Shown here: positions 51,371-60,158 of the stretch, piece after piece
How the letters are laid out: every line of letters begins with the position of its first letter
Numbering within the stretch: the stretch's first letter is position 1
DNA from: Pedobacter chinensis
GTDB lineage: Bacteria > Bacteroidota > Bacteroidia > Sphingobacteriales > Sphingobacteriaceae
Direction: 5' to 3'
DNA: 64,000 nucleotides
Assembly: GCF_003339865.1 (NCBI RefSeq)
Contig: NZ_QPKV01000014.1
Span: 1 to 64,000 of the forward strand
Notes under the pieces: generated by a model
Seen by the model: the letters and a program-made list of their open reading frames with translations, nothing else
What the model was told of the DNA's origin: nothing
Databases searched by the model: none
Program-made: the position numbers and the translations under genes

Positions 51371-52768
51371 ATGAGTTTCAGAATAGAACACGATACCATG
51401 GGCGAGGTGCAGGTGCCTGCCGATAAATACTGGGGTGCACAAACCGAACGCTCACGAAATAACTTCAAAATTGGCCCTGAAGGTTCAATGCCAAAAGAAA
51501 TTATCCATGCCTTTGGCTATTTGAAAAAAGCTGCTGCTTTGGCAAACACTGAGCTTGGCGTACTTTCTGCAGAAAAAGCTGATTTAATTGCGAAAGCCTG
51601 TGATGAAATTATTGCCGGTGAATTAGACGATCAGTTTCCATTGGTAATTTGGCAAACCGGTTCTGGTACTCAAAGTAACATGAACGGAAACGAGGTGATT
51701 GCAAATCGTGCTCATGTAATTAACGGTGGCGCATTAGCCGATGATAAAAAAGTTCTTCATCCTAATGATGATGTGAACAAATCGCAATCATCAAACGATA
51801 CCTATCCAACTGCCATGCACATTGCAGCTTATAAACTAACGGTAGAGAATACCATTCCTGGTTTAGAGAAACTGCGTAATGCTTTGGCTAAAAAAGTTGA
51901 AGAATTTTCTGGAATTACTAAAACCGGCCGTACGCATTTTATGGATGCAACGCCACTTACCCTTGGACAAGAATTTTCGGGTTATGTACAGCAAATAGAC
52001 AACAGCATCAGAGCCATTAAAAATGCTTTGGTAATGGTTGCCGAATTGGCTTTAGGTGGTACGGCGGTTGGTACAGGCTTGAATACACCTAAGGGTTACG
52101 ATGTTTTAGTGGCTAAAAAAATTGCTGAATTAACGGGTTTGCCTTTTGTTACGGCTCCAAATAAATTTGAAGCTTTAGCTGCTCACGATGCCATGGTTGA
52201 ACTTTCGGGTGCTTTAAAACGCACTGCGGTTGCCTTAATGAAAGTGGCTAACGATGTACGTATGTTGAGTTCCGGTCCGCGTTGTGGAATTGGCGAAATC
52301 GTGATTCCTGATAACGAGCCAGGCTCTTCTATCATGCCCGGAAAAGTTAATCCAACTCAGCCTGAGGCATTAACAATGGTTTGTGCCCAGGTTATTGGCA
52401 ACGATGTTGCGGTTTCTGTGGGTGGTATGTCGGGTCATTTCGAATTAAACGTTTTCAAACCTTTAATCGCTGCCAATGTACTGCAATCGGCTCGTTTAAT
52501 TGGTGATGCCTGCGTTTCTTTCACGGTAAAATGTGCAGAGGGAATTACCGCCAATTTACCTGAAATAGAGAAACATTTACAAAATTCGCTGATGTTGGTT
52601 ACGGCTTTAAATCCTCATGTTGGTTATGAAAATGCTGCTAAAATTGCGAAGAAAGCACACAAAGAAAATAAAACTTTAAAAACCGCGGCTGTAGAGTTGG
52701 GCTTATTAACCAACGAACAGTTTGATGAGTGGGTTCGTCCGGAAGATATGGTTGGTAGTTTGAAATAA
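51371..52768 (+). CDS. fumC: class II fumarate hydratase
   Basis: 465 residues, full length for FumC. The start RIEHDTMGEVQVPADKYWGAQTERS is diagnostic, as are TGSGTQSNMNGNEVIANRA, TGRTHFMDATPLTLGQEFSG and the signature GSSIMPGKVNPTQ (with the flexible SS loop). It interconverts fumarate and malate in the TCA cycle without an iron-sulphur cluster. The following 300 bp are non-coding. Confidence 0.97.
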   Translation: MSFRIEHDTMGEVQVPADKYWGAQTERSRNNFKIGPEGSMPKEIIHAFGYLKKAAALANTELGVLSAEKADLIAKACDEIIAGELDDQFPLVIWQTGSGTQSNMNGNEVIANRAHVINGGALADDKKVLHPNDDVNKSQSSNDTYPTAMHIAAYKLTVENTIPGLEKLRNALAKKVEEFSGITKTGRTHFMDATPLTLGQEFSGYVQQIDNSIRAIKNALVMVAELALGGTAVGTGLNTPKGYDVLVAKKIAELTGLPFVTAPNKFEALAAHDAMVELSGALKRTAVALMKVANDVRMLSSGPRCGIGEIVIPDNEPGSSIMPGKVNPTQPEALTMVCAQVIGNDVAVSVGGMSGHFELNVFKPLIAANVLQSARLIGDACVSFTVKCAEGITANLPEIEKHLQNSLMLVTALNPHVGYENAAKIAKKAHKENKTLKTAAVELGLLTNEQFDEWVRPEDMVGSLK

Positions 52769-53074
52769 CCTCCTAGCCCCCTAAAGGGGGACTTCTTTCT
52801 ACAGCTCATTTTATGCGCTAGAACGAAAAGTCCCTTTAGGGATTTAGGGTAAAGCAAGGTTATTCGTTCTTCGGATTCGAAAGCCCCGCTTTTTGCTTCA
52901 AGTTTTTGTAAAGTTACTCACTCTAACAGGCGATTTGCAGAGTGGAGTGAGTAACTTTTAAAACAAAAAGCTTTCCGCTTCAATCGGGTTTATTTAACTC
53001 AAAACAGTACATAAAACTTCGTTTGCAAATAGACACTTCGAAAACATAAAGTAGAAAAATAGGGAGATTCATTC
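52769..53074. other. intergenic stretch after fumC with short hairpins
   Basis: CCCCCTAAAGGGGG (52777-52790) and CCCTTTAGGG (about 52834-52843) are short palindromes in the same stretch and may end fumC transcription, although neither has a clean T-run. Otherwise no gene. Confidence 0.4.
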
Positions 53075-53408
53075 ATGACAACGTTATACAGTTTAGTTTC
53101 AGTTATATCGCCACTCATTATTTTTATAGCTTGTTGTTATTATATTTCCAGGCAAGTAAAAGCTGATTCAATATTAATTATTATTAATCGGCTCTGGCGT
53201 ATCGTTAATTTTAATGGGCTTTTACCGCGTTTTAATGCCGTACCTTATTCGGTATGGCGAGATGGTCACCAGCTATCACACCGTTTTTGGAGTAATCAGT
53301 TTTTTTGCAGGAATTTGCTTTGCAATAGGTTTTTTTATATTAATTTATAACACTATGAATGCCAATAAAACCTTTCTCGATCAATTTCCTCCGAATGAAT
53401 TTAAATAA
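53075..53408 (+). pseudogene. small multi-helix membrane protein, frameshifted
   Basis: The ATG at 53075 opens TTLYSLVSVISPLIIFIACCYYI and reaches SILIIIN, after which the frame degrades into NRLWRIVNFNG. The adjacent frame reads LIGSGVSLILMGFYRVLMPYLI and then FFAGICFAIGFFILIY to the stop at 53408. The span is 334 nt, that is 3n+1, consistent with one extra base near 53186-53187 in an ATT/TTA-rich run. The joined product would be about 110 residues with three membrane helices. True mutation or sequencing error cannot be told apart here. Confidence 0.75.
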
Positions 53409-53410
53409 AT

Positions 53411-53965
53411 ATGCCTACACCTAACAAGTTTAAGGAGTTGAAAATATCTAATCCTGTTTCAAGATTAAGGCATTTATACTTTTTATTTTTCGCCTTTTAT
53501 CTTTCAGCTTTTTTCTCAGCATGTTCTCCACTTCCGAATATTCAGGGCAAGGGCGAGGAATTTATGCAAGGCGTGTGGAATCAAGATTCTGTAGCTTACA
53601 GTAATAAATTAAGCAATTACACACAACATCATTTTAAATTTACCTGCGATTCTGTGTACATTGACCTGGTAACCCATAGCAAAGTGAATTTCTATGAAGA
53701 TTCCTGCTATAACAACGGTGTATGGAAAGAATATGCTAAAGGTGTTTATGCTGTTCGTGGCGACACTTTGTTGGTTGGCGCAACGTTTACTCACGCCAAT
53801 TACAAACAAAAAATTTCTGGCTGTTATCGTATTGGCCGGTATGATAAAAATTTCCTGATCAGGAAAAAAACAACAGACACCTTGGTTTTAGAAAGCATGA
53901 GCGACCAGCGAGAAATCACATTATCATTAAAAGAAAAAGTTACCTGCATACAAAAAGAATTATAA
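53411..53965 (+). CDS. predicted lipoprotein, unknown function
   Basis: 184 residues. A hydrophobic N-terminus (LYFLFFAFYLSAFFSAC) ends in a lipobox-like FSAC with Cys38. The mature part is beta-rich (FKFTCDSVYIDLVTH...GVWKEYAKGVYAVRGDTLLVGATF). It starts 2 bp after the frameshifted gene and ends 1 bp before the S1 nuclease gene. Probably an exposed outer-membrane lipoprotein; no family assigned. Confidence 0.7.
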   Translation: MPTPNKFKELKISNPVSRLRHLYFLFFAFYLSAFFSACSPLPNIQGKGEEFMQGVWNQDSVAYSNKLSNYTQHHFKFTCDSVYIDLVTHSKVNFYEDSCYNNGVWKEYAKGVYAVRGDTLLVGATFTHANYKQKISGCYRIGRYDKNFLIRKKTTDTLVLESMSDQREITLSLKEKVTCIQKEL

Positions 53966-53966
53966 C

Positions 53967-54773
53967 ATGAAATTCACATCAATAAAAAAGAAGTTAACCA
54001 CGGCAGCAGCCATCAGCCTGCTGGCTTATTTACCAATGCAGGCAAACGCCTGGGGAATGATTGGGCACCGCGTTGTTGGCGAAATTGCCGATAGCTATTT
54101 AAAAGCAAAAACACGTAAGGCCATTCAAAGTATTTTAGGCTCAGAAACACTGGCAATGTCGGCCAACTGGGGCGATTTTATTAAATCAGACTCGACATAT
54201 AATTACCTATACAACTGGCATTTTGTAAACTTACCGGCCGGGCAAAACAAAGAAGGTATTTTTAATTTTTTAGAAACCGAAAAATCGCCTAATCTTTACA
54301 ATAAGATCATTGATTTAACTGCTGTTTTAAAGAAACCAGGCAGCACAGCTGATGAAAAGAAACTGGCATTGCGCATGCTTGTGCACATGGCCGGCGATTT
54401 ATGCCAGCCGATGCACGTTGCCCGTAAAGAAGATTTAGGCGGTAATCGTGTTTCGGTGTTGTGGTTTAACGAAAAATCCAATTTGCACCGCGTTTGGGAT
54501 GAGCAATTAATCGAGTATCAGCAATTAAGTTATACTGAATATGCGAAAGCGATCAATCATCCATCGGCTGTTCAGCTTTATAACTGGCAAAACACCAGTT
54601 TAAAAGATTGCGTTTATGAATCGTATCTGGTTTGCAATAAGATTTATGAAACCATCAAGCCTGATTCAAAATTAAGTTATCGTTATAACTTTGATTGGGT
54701 TGACACGCTTAATGAGCAATTATTAAAAGGTGGCGTTCGCTTAGCGAAAATGCTGAATGATATTTACGGATAG
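53967..54773 (+). CDS. secreted S1/P1-type zinc nuclease
   Basis: 268 residues with a signal peptide ending near QANA. The mature N-terminal Trp29 in WGMIGHRVVGEIADSYL is a zinc ligand in this family. NWHFVNLPAG and MLVHMAGDLCQPMHVARKEDLGGNRVSV carry the His/Asp ligands, and LHRVWDEQLI follows. S1/P1 nucleases cut single-stranded nucleic acid; in Bacteroidetes they probably serve nutrient uptake in the periplasm or outside the cell. A strong bidirectional terminator follows. Confidence 0.92.
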   Translation: MKFTSIKKKLTTAAAISLLAYLPMQANAWGMIGHRVVGEIADSYLKAKTRKAIQSILGSETLAMSANWGDFIKSDSTYNYLYNWHFVNLPAGQNKEGIFNFLETEKSPNLYNKIIDLTAVLKKPGSTADEKKLALRMLVHMAGDLCQPMHVARKEDLGGNRVSVLWFNEKSNLHRVWDEQLIEYQQLSYTEYAKAINHPSAVQLYNWQNTSLKDCVYESYLVCNKIYETIKPDSKLSYRYNFDWVDTLNEQLLKGGVRLAKMLNDIYG

Positions 54774-54784
54774 TAAAAACCAAG

Positions 54785-54832
54785 CCCAACAAAAAATGCG
54801 CTGATTTTAAAATCAGCGCATTTTTTGTTGGG
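54785..54832. terminator. bidirectional terminator between S1 nuclease and aspS
   Basis: A perfect 48-bp palindrome, CCCAACAAAAAATGCGCTGATTTT (first arm, ending 54808) and its complement (54809-54832). The stem has A/T runs at both outer ends, so it can stop transcription from both strands: the S1 nuclease gene ends at 54773 and aspS ends at 54883 from the other side. Confidence 0.9.
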
Positions 54833-54882
54833 AATAACTTGAGTTAATAATTTAAAATTATTCCTAAATATTTGTTTTCCGA

Positions 54883-56628
54883 TTATAAATCAGTTTTAAT
54901 TTTCAATTCTTTCAACTGCTTTTCGTCAATCGTGCTCGGGCTATCGATCATCACATCTCTGCCAGAATTGTTTTTAGGGAAAGCAATTACATCACGAATC
55001 GAATCTAAACCAGCAAAAATTGAAGTTAAACGATCGAAACCAAATGCAATGCCACCATGAGGAGGTGCGCCAAACTCAAAGGCATCCATTAAGAAACCAA
55101 ATTGTTTTTGAGCTTCTTCGGCACTGAAACCTAAATGTTTGAACATCAAGGCCTGTAATTCTCTATCGTGAATACGAATAGAACCACCACCTATTTCTGT
55201 TCCATTGATAACCATATCATAAGCATTTGCACGAACGTTTTTAGGATCTGTATCTAACAATGCAATATCTTCTGGCTTTGGAGAAGTGAACGGGTGGTGC
55301 ATGGCGTGGTAACGTTCAGTTTCTTCATCCCACTCTAAAAGAGGAAAATCCAATACCCAAAGTGCAGAGAATGTATTTTTATCGCGCAAGCCCAAACGGG
55401 TACCCATTTCTAAACGAAGTTCGTTCAACTGTTTACGAACCTTATCGGTTGAACCCGCTAAAATTAAAAGCAAATCGCCTTTTTCAGTTGCAAAAGCTTC
55501 ACTCCATTGTTTTAAATCATCTTCATTAAAGAATTTATCTACAGAAGATTTAATGGTTCCGTCTTCATTATGGCGGGCATAAATTAAGCCTGTAGCACCA
55601 ATTTGAGGGCGTTTGATAAAATCAGTTAACTCATCCAACTGCTTACGTGTATAGCTTGCTGCTCCTTTTGCATTGATACCCACAACCAGTTCTGCATTGT
55701 CAAAAACAGGGAAACCTTTACCTTTTACCAAGTCGTTTAATTCAACAAATTGCATGGCAAAACGTGTATCTGGCTTATCAGAACCGTATAAACGCATCGC
55801 ATCGGCATATTGCATGCGGGGCACTTCAGGCAAATCATAATTACGAACTTCTTTAAATAAAGTACGAATCAATCCTTCAAAAGTGTTTAAAATATCTTCT
55901 TGCTCGATGAAAGACATTTCACAATCAATCTGTGTAAATTCAGGCTGACGATCGGCTCTTAAATCTTCATCTCTAAAACATTTTACAATCTGAAAATATC
56001 TGTCGAAACCAGAAACCATCAGCAATTGCTTAAAGGTTTGAGGAGATTGAGGCAAAGCATAAAATTCGCCCTCATTCATGCGACTAGGCACTACGAAATC
56101 TCTTGCGCCTTCTGGTGTAGATTTAATTAAAACCGGAGTTTCAACCTCAATGAAATCTAAAGCATCTAAATAACGGCGAACTGATTGGGCCATTTTATGA
56201 CGTAAAACCAGGTTATTGCGAACCGGATTACGGCGTAAATCTAAATAACGATATTTCATGCGCAGCTCATCACCACCATCAGTTTCGTCATCGATCATGA
56301 ATGGAGGTAATTTTGCAGCGTTTAAAATTTCTAAAGCAGAAACCTTAATCTCTACATCACCCGTTAACATTTTTGGGTTTTTGTTGCTGCGTTCAACAAC
56401 CGTTCCAATGGCTTTGATTACAAATTCGCGACCTAATGAACGTGCCGATTCGCAAAGTGCACGGTTATCATCCATGTTAAAAACCAGCTGTGTGATACCA
56501 TAACGATCGCGAATATCTATAAAAGTCATTCCACCTAAATCTCTTGATTTTTGTACCCAACCACACAGGGTAACACTTTCGCCTAAGTTGTTGAGGGTAA
56601 GTGCACCACAAGTTACTGTTCTTAACAT
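54883..56628 (-). CDS. aspS: aspartyl-tRNA synthetase
   Basis: 581 residues, full length for the bacterial type. The N-terminal OB anticodon domain (TLCGWVQKSRDLGGMTFIDIRD) is followed by the class II core: motif 2 CFRDEDLRADRQPEFTQID and motif 3 GGIAFGFDRLTSIFAG. The bacterial GAD insertion lies between (from about residue 290). It charges tRNA-Asp. Single gene, with 165 bp to the next gene upstream. Confidence 0.97.
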   Translation of the reverse strand: MLRTVTCGALTLNNLGESVTLCGWVQKSRDLGGMTFIDIRDRYGITQLVFNMDDNRALCESARSLGREFVIKAIGTVVERSNKNPKMLTGDVEIKVSALEILNAAKLPPFMIDDETDGGDELRMKYRYLDLRRNPVRNNLVLRHKMAQSVRRYLDALDFIEVETPVLIKSTPEGARDFVVPSRMNEGEFYALPQSPQTFKQLLMVSGFDRYFQIVKCFRDEDLRADRQPEFTQIDCEMSFIEQEDILNTFEGLIRTLFKEVRNYDLPEVPRMQYADAMRLYGSDKPDTRFAMQFVELNDLVKGKGFPVFDNAELVVGINAKGAASYTRKQLDELTDFIKRPQIGATGLIYARHNEDGTIKSSVDKFFNEDDLKQWSEAFATEKGDLLLILAGSTDKVRKQLNELRLEMGTRLGLRDKNTFSALWVLDFPLLEWDEETERYHAMHHPFTSPKPEDIALLDTDPKNVRANAYDMVINGTEIGGGSIRIHDRELQALMFKHLGFSAEEAQKQFGFLMDAFEFGAPPHGGIAFGFDRLTSIFAGLDSIRDVIAFPKNNSGRDVMIDSPSTIDEKQLKELKIKTDL

Positions 56629-56793
56629 ATATTGTAATCTAAATTAAGCGGCAAAAATACCGATTTTGTTTCAAACTTTTGAAAAGAAGATTTAAGGAAT
56701 TTTTAGACTAAAATAATAGATGTAATCTTTGTTGATAGGTTCTGCTTAGTAGATGCAGTTGAGGCAAAAAAACCAATGCAATGACGAATCTTT

Positions 56794-57198
56794 TTAGTAT
56801 TTCTCCTCCAATACCACTTCAACCGAAATCACTCTCCATTCACCTGCTATTTTTTTCCATTGGTAAATTTCTTCAGTTTGGATGGTTTGTTTTTTCGAAA
56901 ACACCAATAAATTTGGCTTTATGATCACAGATTTACGGGCAATTTTTTCATTGAAAATTTCATTTTCAAAAGATGATTTTATGCGATAATGACTGGTTTC
57001 GATGCTTTTTGCATTTCTAAAAAGACTTTGAGTATCCAGCTTATAATCACGAAGATTAAGCACTTTGCCATCTGCTCCGGTAAACTGAAACGATTGATCG
57101 AAAATTAAAAAGTAAGCCTCAGCATCTTTATTTTCTATCGCTTGGTTTGCTTTTTTATGTAGTGCATCAATTGTCGAAATGATTAAATCGGTTTCCAT
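56794..57198 (-). CDS. NTF2-like (DUF4440/SnoaL-type) protein
   Basis: 134 residues. IISTIDALHKKANQAIENKDAEAYFLIFDQSFQFTGADGKVL gives the N-terminal helix-strand pattern of the NTF2-like fold, and EEIYQWKKIAGEWRVISVEVVLEE the terminal beta strands. No catalytic motif. Members often bind small ligands; this one has no recognisable partner nearby. Small and AT-rich like the rest of the core. Confidence 0.65.
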   Translation of the reverse strand: METDLIISTIDALHKKANQAIENKDAEAYFLIFDQSFQFTGADGKVLNLRDYKLDTQSLFRNAKSIETSHYRIKSSFENEIFNEKIARKSVIIKPNLLVFSKKQTIQTEEIYQWKKIAGEWRVISVEVVLEEKY

Positions 57199-57260
57199 GG
57201 CATGAAGTTAAACGTTTGCATCCTGTTTTCAAATTTATGATGAACTCATTCATTACATTC

Positions 57261-57297
57261 CACAAAAAAAAACCGCCAAATTCATCATTTAGCGGCT
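57261..57297 (-). terminator. terminator of the outer-membrane receptor gene
   Basis: On the minus strand CCGCTAAAT, loop, ATTTGGCGG, then a run of nine T. It sits 19 bp after the stop of the receptor gene. Confidence 0.8.
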
Positions 57298-57315
57298 TAT
57301 TATTGTTAGACTTTG

Positions 57316-59757
57316 TTAATTCTTCATCCTTCCCTGCTCTGATTCTAAACCAGTACTTCTGTTACGGGCAGGCTTAATTTCATTTTTACCGAAACGGTAA
57401 GTAAAAGTTAAACTTACATACTGCCTGTCGTTGACCTGATACAATGAATAATAAAGACCAGGGAAAGCACTGTTAATTCTATTGATCTGCGTATTAAAAA
57501 TGTCATTTGCAGCCAGTTTTAAACTTGCTTTTTTATTCAATAATGATTTGCTAATACCGGCATCTAAACCATAGCGGGTTTTGATCTCCATCACACCAAA
57601 GGTAACCGGACTATCATATCTAAACATTAACTCGGCTGATAATCCTGGCTGGATATTAAAACTGTGCTGCGATTTAAACTGAAATGAAGTGCTCTTATTA
57701 TCAAGTTTTTGACCCGCAATATCAGGCGCTTTAAAACCTATATAAAACACATTTACACTGTTGTTGCTATTCCACCATTTCGCAAAGCTTACTGGCGCAT
57801 TTATTACCAGTGAATAGGCATTTTGAGTAGCGATATTTTGGTTAGTTTGGAATAAGGCCTGCTTCTCATTATCAGGCAATAATACTTCTGTAATCACATC
57901 AGTGGTTTTGCTGTAATTTAAGGTTAATGAATATTTCTTTTTGAGCAAATAAGTAAATTCGAAATTATTAGTGTATTGAGGGTTTAAAAACGGATTACCC
58001 TGATTGTAGGTATATTGATCCAGAAAATACACAAAGGGATTCAAAGCATCATAACTTGGCCTGTCAATCCGGCGACTGTAAGACAGGTTAATGTCATTGT
58101 TTTTATCAAGTTTTTGATTAATGAATACACTTGGGAAAAAATCAAGATATTCCCTGTCGATTACCTTATTGGTTGTTATGGAATTACCTTTAGAGTTTGT
58201 TTGTTCGGCTCGTAAACCTAATTGAATACCGGTGGTTTTAAACTGTTTATTGAAATTTACGTAAGCTGCATTTACATTTTCATCATATACAAACTGATTA
58301 CTGAGCAACTGATTGTTTTGCCAATTGTTGCTAATAAATTGCTCTGCAATTAAATTATTATCAGTAGTAACCCAACTGCTTTTTAAACCGGCCTCTAATT
58401 TCATCTGCTTTTTTAAGGGAAGCGCATAATCAATTTTGAAAGCTTTTATATTAATCACTGATGGTGTGATATTCCTCGTAATAACGGTAGGCCTTATTAA
58501 ACTCCCATTATTGAAAAAGTAATCACTAACGTAGTCTGCATTATCATTGCCTTTATATCTGCCATAATCCAAATCAATGGTAATTTCCTGTCCGGCGCTA
58601 TCCAAAACCGATTTATAGTTTAAATTATATGATAAATTATTGTATTTGTTACGAATAATATTATTGGCTAAAACAGAAGAATCACCTTGTGAAAAAGATG
58701 GGCCTATTTGAGTTTTATTTACCGAGCCTTCATTACTGTTGCCCGTATAACCACTCAATAAAATTCCAATGGTATTATTTTTATTCAGAAAGAAATCGGC
58801 ACCCGCTTTAAAGTTTTGTCCGTCATTTTTACGCCCGAAATTACTTGTCTGCGAAAAATATCTATTGCTGGGCGAAACATTTGCAATCCTGTCAAGTTCT
58901 AAAAAAGTTTCCCGCTTTCTTTGATAGTAATTGTAATTACCAAACAGGTTTAAAGATTTAGTGCGATGGTTTAAGCTTCCTCCTGCACTCGACCTAAAAT
59001 TTGTACCACGCCCGAAAGCTGCTGTTAAACTTCCATTTGTACCGCCACCTTTATTCTTTTTTGTTTTGATGTTAATAATGCCCGAGTTGCCCGCAGCATC
59101 ATATTTAGCTGATGGATTAGTAATTAATTCGATGGTTTCTATTTCCGAACTTTGCATGCCCCGAAGTAAGTTGGCCACATCTGCATTACTCATATAAGTT
59201 TGTTTCCCATCTATCTGTATCAATACGCCTTGTTTCCCCTGCATGGAAATATTATCATTTTGATCTACATTTACACCCGGTGCTTTTTGTAATAATTCCA
59301 ATGCGGTTGATCCCGAAGCAATTGAGCTATTGGCAACATTCATTACAGTTCTGTCCATTTTACGCTCAACTAAAGGAACGTTTGCAGCAACTGTAACTTC
59401 TTTTAAATTTTGAGTTGTAGAAATCAGTTGAGCCGAACCAAAATCAATTTGTTGATCATCGCCCAGTGTTTCTGTTTTGCTTTTAAGAGTTTTGTAACCC
59501 ATGCTACTGGCTTTATAAAAATAATCGCCTTTTGTAGCAATCGAAAACCCAAAAACACCTGATTGATCTGTAAACGCCGTTTTAACGATGCTGGAATCAG
59601 CGGCTTTATAAAGCACAACGGTTACATAGTCAGCAGGTTTTTTATTTTCATCAAGAATTTTTCCTGAAATATTTGGTTTAGATGTGGTTTGGCCAAAAAC
59701 ATGTAAAGAAGTAAATGCAGCGACTATAATGAATGATAATTTGTAAAATGTTTTCAT
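57316..59757 (-). CDS. outer-membrane beta-barrel receptor (OMP_b-brl_3, TonB-dependent type)
   Basis: 813 residues. Signal peptide (KLSFIIVAAFTSLHVFGQ), an N-terminal carboxypeptidase-regulatory-like domain (ISGKILDENKKPADYVTVVLY), a plug-like domain (ELLQKAPGVNVDQNDNISMQGK, TIELITNPSAKYDAAGNSGIINI) and a long C-terminal barrel ending VSLTFTYRFG. This matches the TonB-dependent-receptor-like OMP_b-brl_3 family of Bacteroidetes. No SusD-type partner is next to it, so the substrate cannot be inferred. It has its own strong terminator. Confidence 0.88.
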   Translation of the reverse strand: MKTFYKLSFIIVAAFTSLHVFGQTTSKPNISGKILDENKKPADYVTVVLYKAADSSIVKTAFTDQSGVFGFSIATKGDYFYKASSMGYKTLKSKTETLGDDQQIDFGSAQLISTTQNLKEVTVAANVPLVERKMDRTVMNVANSSIASGSTALELLQKAPGVNVDQNDNISMQGKQGVLIQIDGKQTYMSNADVANLLRGMQSSEIETIELITNPSAKYDAAGNSGIINIKTKKNKGGGTNGSLTAAFGRGTNFRSSAGGSLNHRTKSLNLFGNYNYYQRKRETFLELDRIANVSPSNRYFSQTSNFGRKNDGQNFKAGADFFLNKNNTIGILLSGYTGNSNEGSVNKTQIGPSFSQGDSSVLANNIIRNKYNNLSYNLNYKSVLDSAGQEITIDLDYGRYKGNDNADYVSDYFFNNGSLIRPTVITRNITPSVINIKAFKIDYALPLKKQMKLEAGLKSSWVTTDNNLIAEQFISNNWQNNQLLSNQFVYDENVNAAYVNFNKQFKTTGIQLGLRAEQTNSKGNSITTNKVIDREYLDFFPSVFINQKLDKNNDINLSYSRRIDRPSYDALNPFVYFLDQYTYNQGNPFLNPQYTNNFEFTYLLKKKYSLTLNYSKTTDVITEVLLPDNEKQALFQTNQNIATQNAYSLVINAPVSFAKWWNSNNSVNVFYIGFKAPDIAGQKLDNKSTSFQFKSQHSFNIQPGLSAELMFRYDSPVTFGVMEIKTRYGLDAGISKSLLNKKASLKLAANDIFNTQINRINSAFPGLYYSLYQVNDRQYVSLTFTYRFGKNEIKPARNRSTGLESEQGRMKN

Positions 59758-59989
59758 GTTTCTTTCCGTGTATTGTTTAAAAATTCAGGCAAAACAATTC
59801 CATAGCGCCTGTTAAGCACTTATCTCAATTTTGCACCCTTATTTTAAAGTTTAGTTTCGGAAACGAACGGTTTCCATTGTTTAGTTAAAAGTAAGACGAT
59901 GGTTTTTTGAAAAGGTTACAGGGAAAGATAAAAAAGTAAGATCAGGTTGTTTTGGAAAGGCAAATGATGCGCACAAATCTCTTAATAAT

Positions 59990-60057
59990 GCTGTCATACT
60001 GAGTCACGAAGGATCTTTAAGCCATGAAACAGATTCTTCATTGCGTTTTGAATGACA
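59990..60057. repeat. interspersed repeat, TGTCATxCTGAG family
   Basis: GCTGTCATACTGAGTCACGA, then GGATC and ...ATTGCGTTTTGAATGACA. It aligns over about 65 bp with 51105-51172, and its first 25 bp resemble the hisS insertion. Located between the receptor and the M49-like gene. Nothing else in 59758-60158 except the terminator. Confidence 0.75.
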
Positions 60058-60091
60058 AAGTAAATCATCGCCATTTCAGGAAAATCAGCAC

Positions 60092-60136
60092 AAAAAAACC
60101 GCAGATGAGCAGGTGAAAAAATCTGTAAATCTGCGG
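60092..60136 (-). terminator. terminator of the M49-like gene
   Basis: On the minus strand CCGCAGAT, a 22-nt loop, then ATCTGCGG followed by seven T. It begins 23 bp after the gene's stop. Confidence 0.75.
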
Positions 60137-60158
60137 CTATTCTTCTAAAAAAGAAAAT

